5,365 bases of DNA, from contig DCVI01000139.1 in the NCBI GenBank assembly GCA_002327315.1, forward strand, positions 4,082 to 9,446, read 5' to 3'. The position numbers and the translations under genes were made by a program. How positions within the stretch are numbered: position 1 is the stretch's first letter; every line of letters begins with the position of its first letter. This stretch comes from Syntrophaceae bacterium UBA2192 (GTDB taxonomy: Bacteria > Desulfobacterota > Syntrophia > Syntrophales > UBA2192). Positions 5,077 through 5,365 of this stretch are shown one piece after another. The notes under the pieces were generated by a model that was not told where the DNA came from, did no database searches, and saw only the letters and a program-made list of their open reading frames with translations.

Positions 5077-5365
5077 ATGAACATTCGAATGGCTATCCCT
5101 GTCCCCCTGCAATCCTGCAGTCTCAACTTGCGCCGCCTCATGGTGCTCACTTTCGCTTCCGCCCTCTTGCTTTCCTGCACGTCCCCGCAGACCGCCGACG
5201 GCCCGGTTTACCGCAGCGAACGCGGATTCACCATCGGGCTCTCCCCCCAGTGGCTCGTTGTCCATCGGCTTTACATTGGCGCGAAGGAGAACCCGATCGG
5301 GACAGACAACCTGCGCATACGGAGCCTTTTCACGGCGGACGTACTCAGCGGGTTGAAGGAAAAGG
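5077..5365 (+). CDS. putative lipoprotein of unknown function, N-terminal 96 residues, 3' end beyond window
   Basis: The open frame from ATG 5077 runs off the right edge with no stop. Residues 19-34 (RRLMVLTFASALLLSC) form a signal peptide with positive charges, a hydrophobic core and a lipobox LLSC, so Cys34 should be lipidated after cleavage and the protein anchored in a membrane facing the periplasm. The mature part begins CTSPQTADGPVYRSERGFTIGLSPQWLVV and contains a GFTIGLSPQW stretch, which recalls small domains that begin with a short strand and a P-x-W turn. I do not recognise the family. The start could be ATG 5089 (Cys at residue 30), since neither has a clear Shine-Dalgarno sequence. 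ATG 5140 would leave a signal too short. The gene lies 28 nt after the transporter on the same strand, so an operon is plausible. Confidence 0.7.
   Translation, partial: MNIRMAIPVPLQSCSLNLRRLMVLTFASALLLSCTSPQTADGPVYRSERGFTIGLSPQWLVVHRLYIGAKENPIGTDNLRIRSLFTADVLSGLKEK

Noticed and set aside
4095..5180. A 361-codon open frame on the minus strand opposite the transporter gene
   Set aside because: It is the antisense shadow of a GC-rich membrane protein gene: the product is extremely rich in Asp, Glu, His, Gly and Pro, has no recognisable domain, and the plus strand carries a clear ten-helix transporter.

Overview
The window reads as a piece of a GC-rich (about 60% by eye) Gram-negative chromosome. 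A Desulfobacterota/deltaproteobacterial origin, perhaps Syntrophales-like, is my best guess. It rests on gene order, base composition, the heptad repeats and an outer-membrane-type lipoprotein, and it is inference rather than a homology result. The content is mostly conserved housekeeping DNA. I found no defence system, CRISPR array, insertion sequence, phage gene or other clearly undescribed system.

Positions 1-3361 hold one tightly packed minus-strand operon. In transcription order it is yceD (DUF177, 3361-2825), rpmF (ribosomal protein bL32, 2808-2623), fabD (malonyl-CoA:ACP transacylase, 2602-1655), fabG (3-ketoacyl-ACP reductase, 1650-907), acpP (acyl carrier protein, 832-590) and fabF (ketoacyl-ACP synthase II, from 568, running off the left edge). 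FabD loads malonate onto AcpP, FabF condenses it with the growing acyl-ACP, and FabG reduces the ketone. These are three catalytic steps of type II fatty acid synthesis plus the carrier. The plsX and fabH genes that commonly sit between rpmF and fabD are absent: rpmF is followed by fabD after 20 nt. Two genes, yceD and fabF, appear to start at TTG.

Positions 3362-3818 are non-coding. An AT-rich promoter-like segment and a compact set of overlapping inverted repeats lie just upstream of yceD. A GC-rich stretch with one strong imperfect hairpin follows. A good sigma-70-type promoter (3764-3792) then drives a tandem tRNA-Gln(CTG) and tRNA-Glu(CTC) pair separated by one nucleotide, which ends at a strong intrinsic terminator (3978-4019).

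Positions 4020-4181 carry two heptanucleotide-period repeats: seven degenerate GGGNNNA units forming a G-quadruplex-capable tract, and two CCTGTAA units. A plus-strand gene pair follows: a ten-helix EamA/DMT-family transporter (4182-5048) and the start of a lipoprotein of unknown function (5077 to the right edge).
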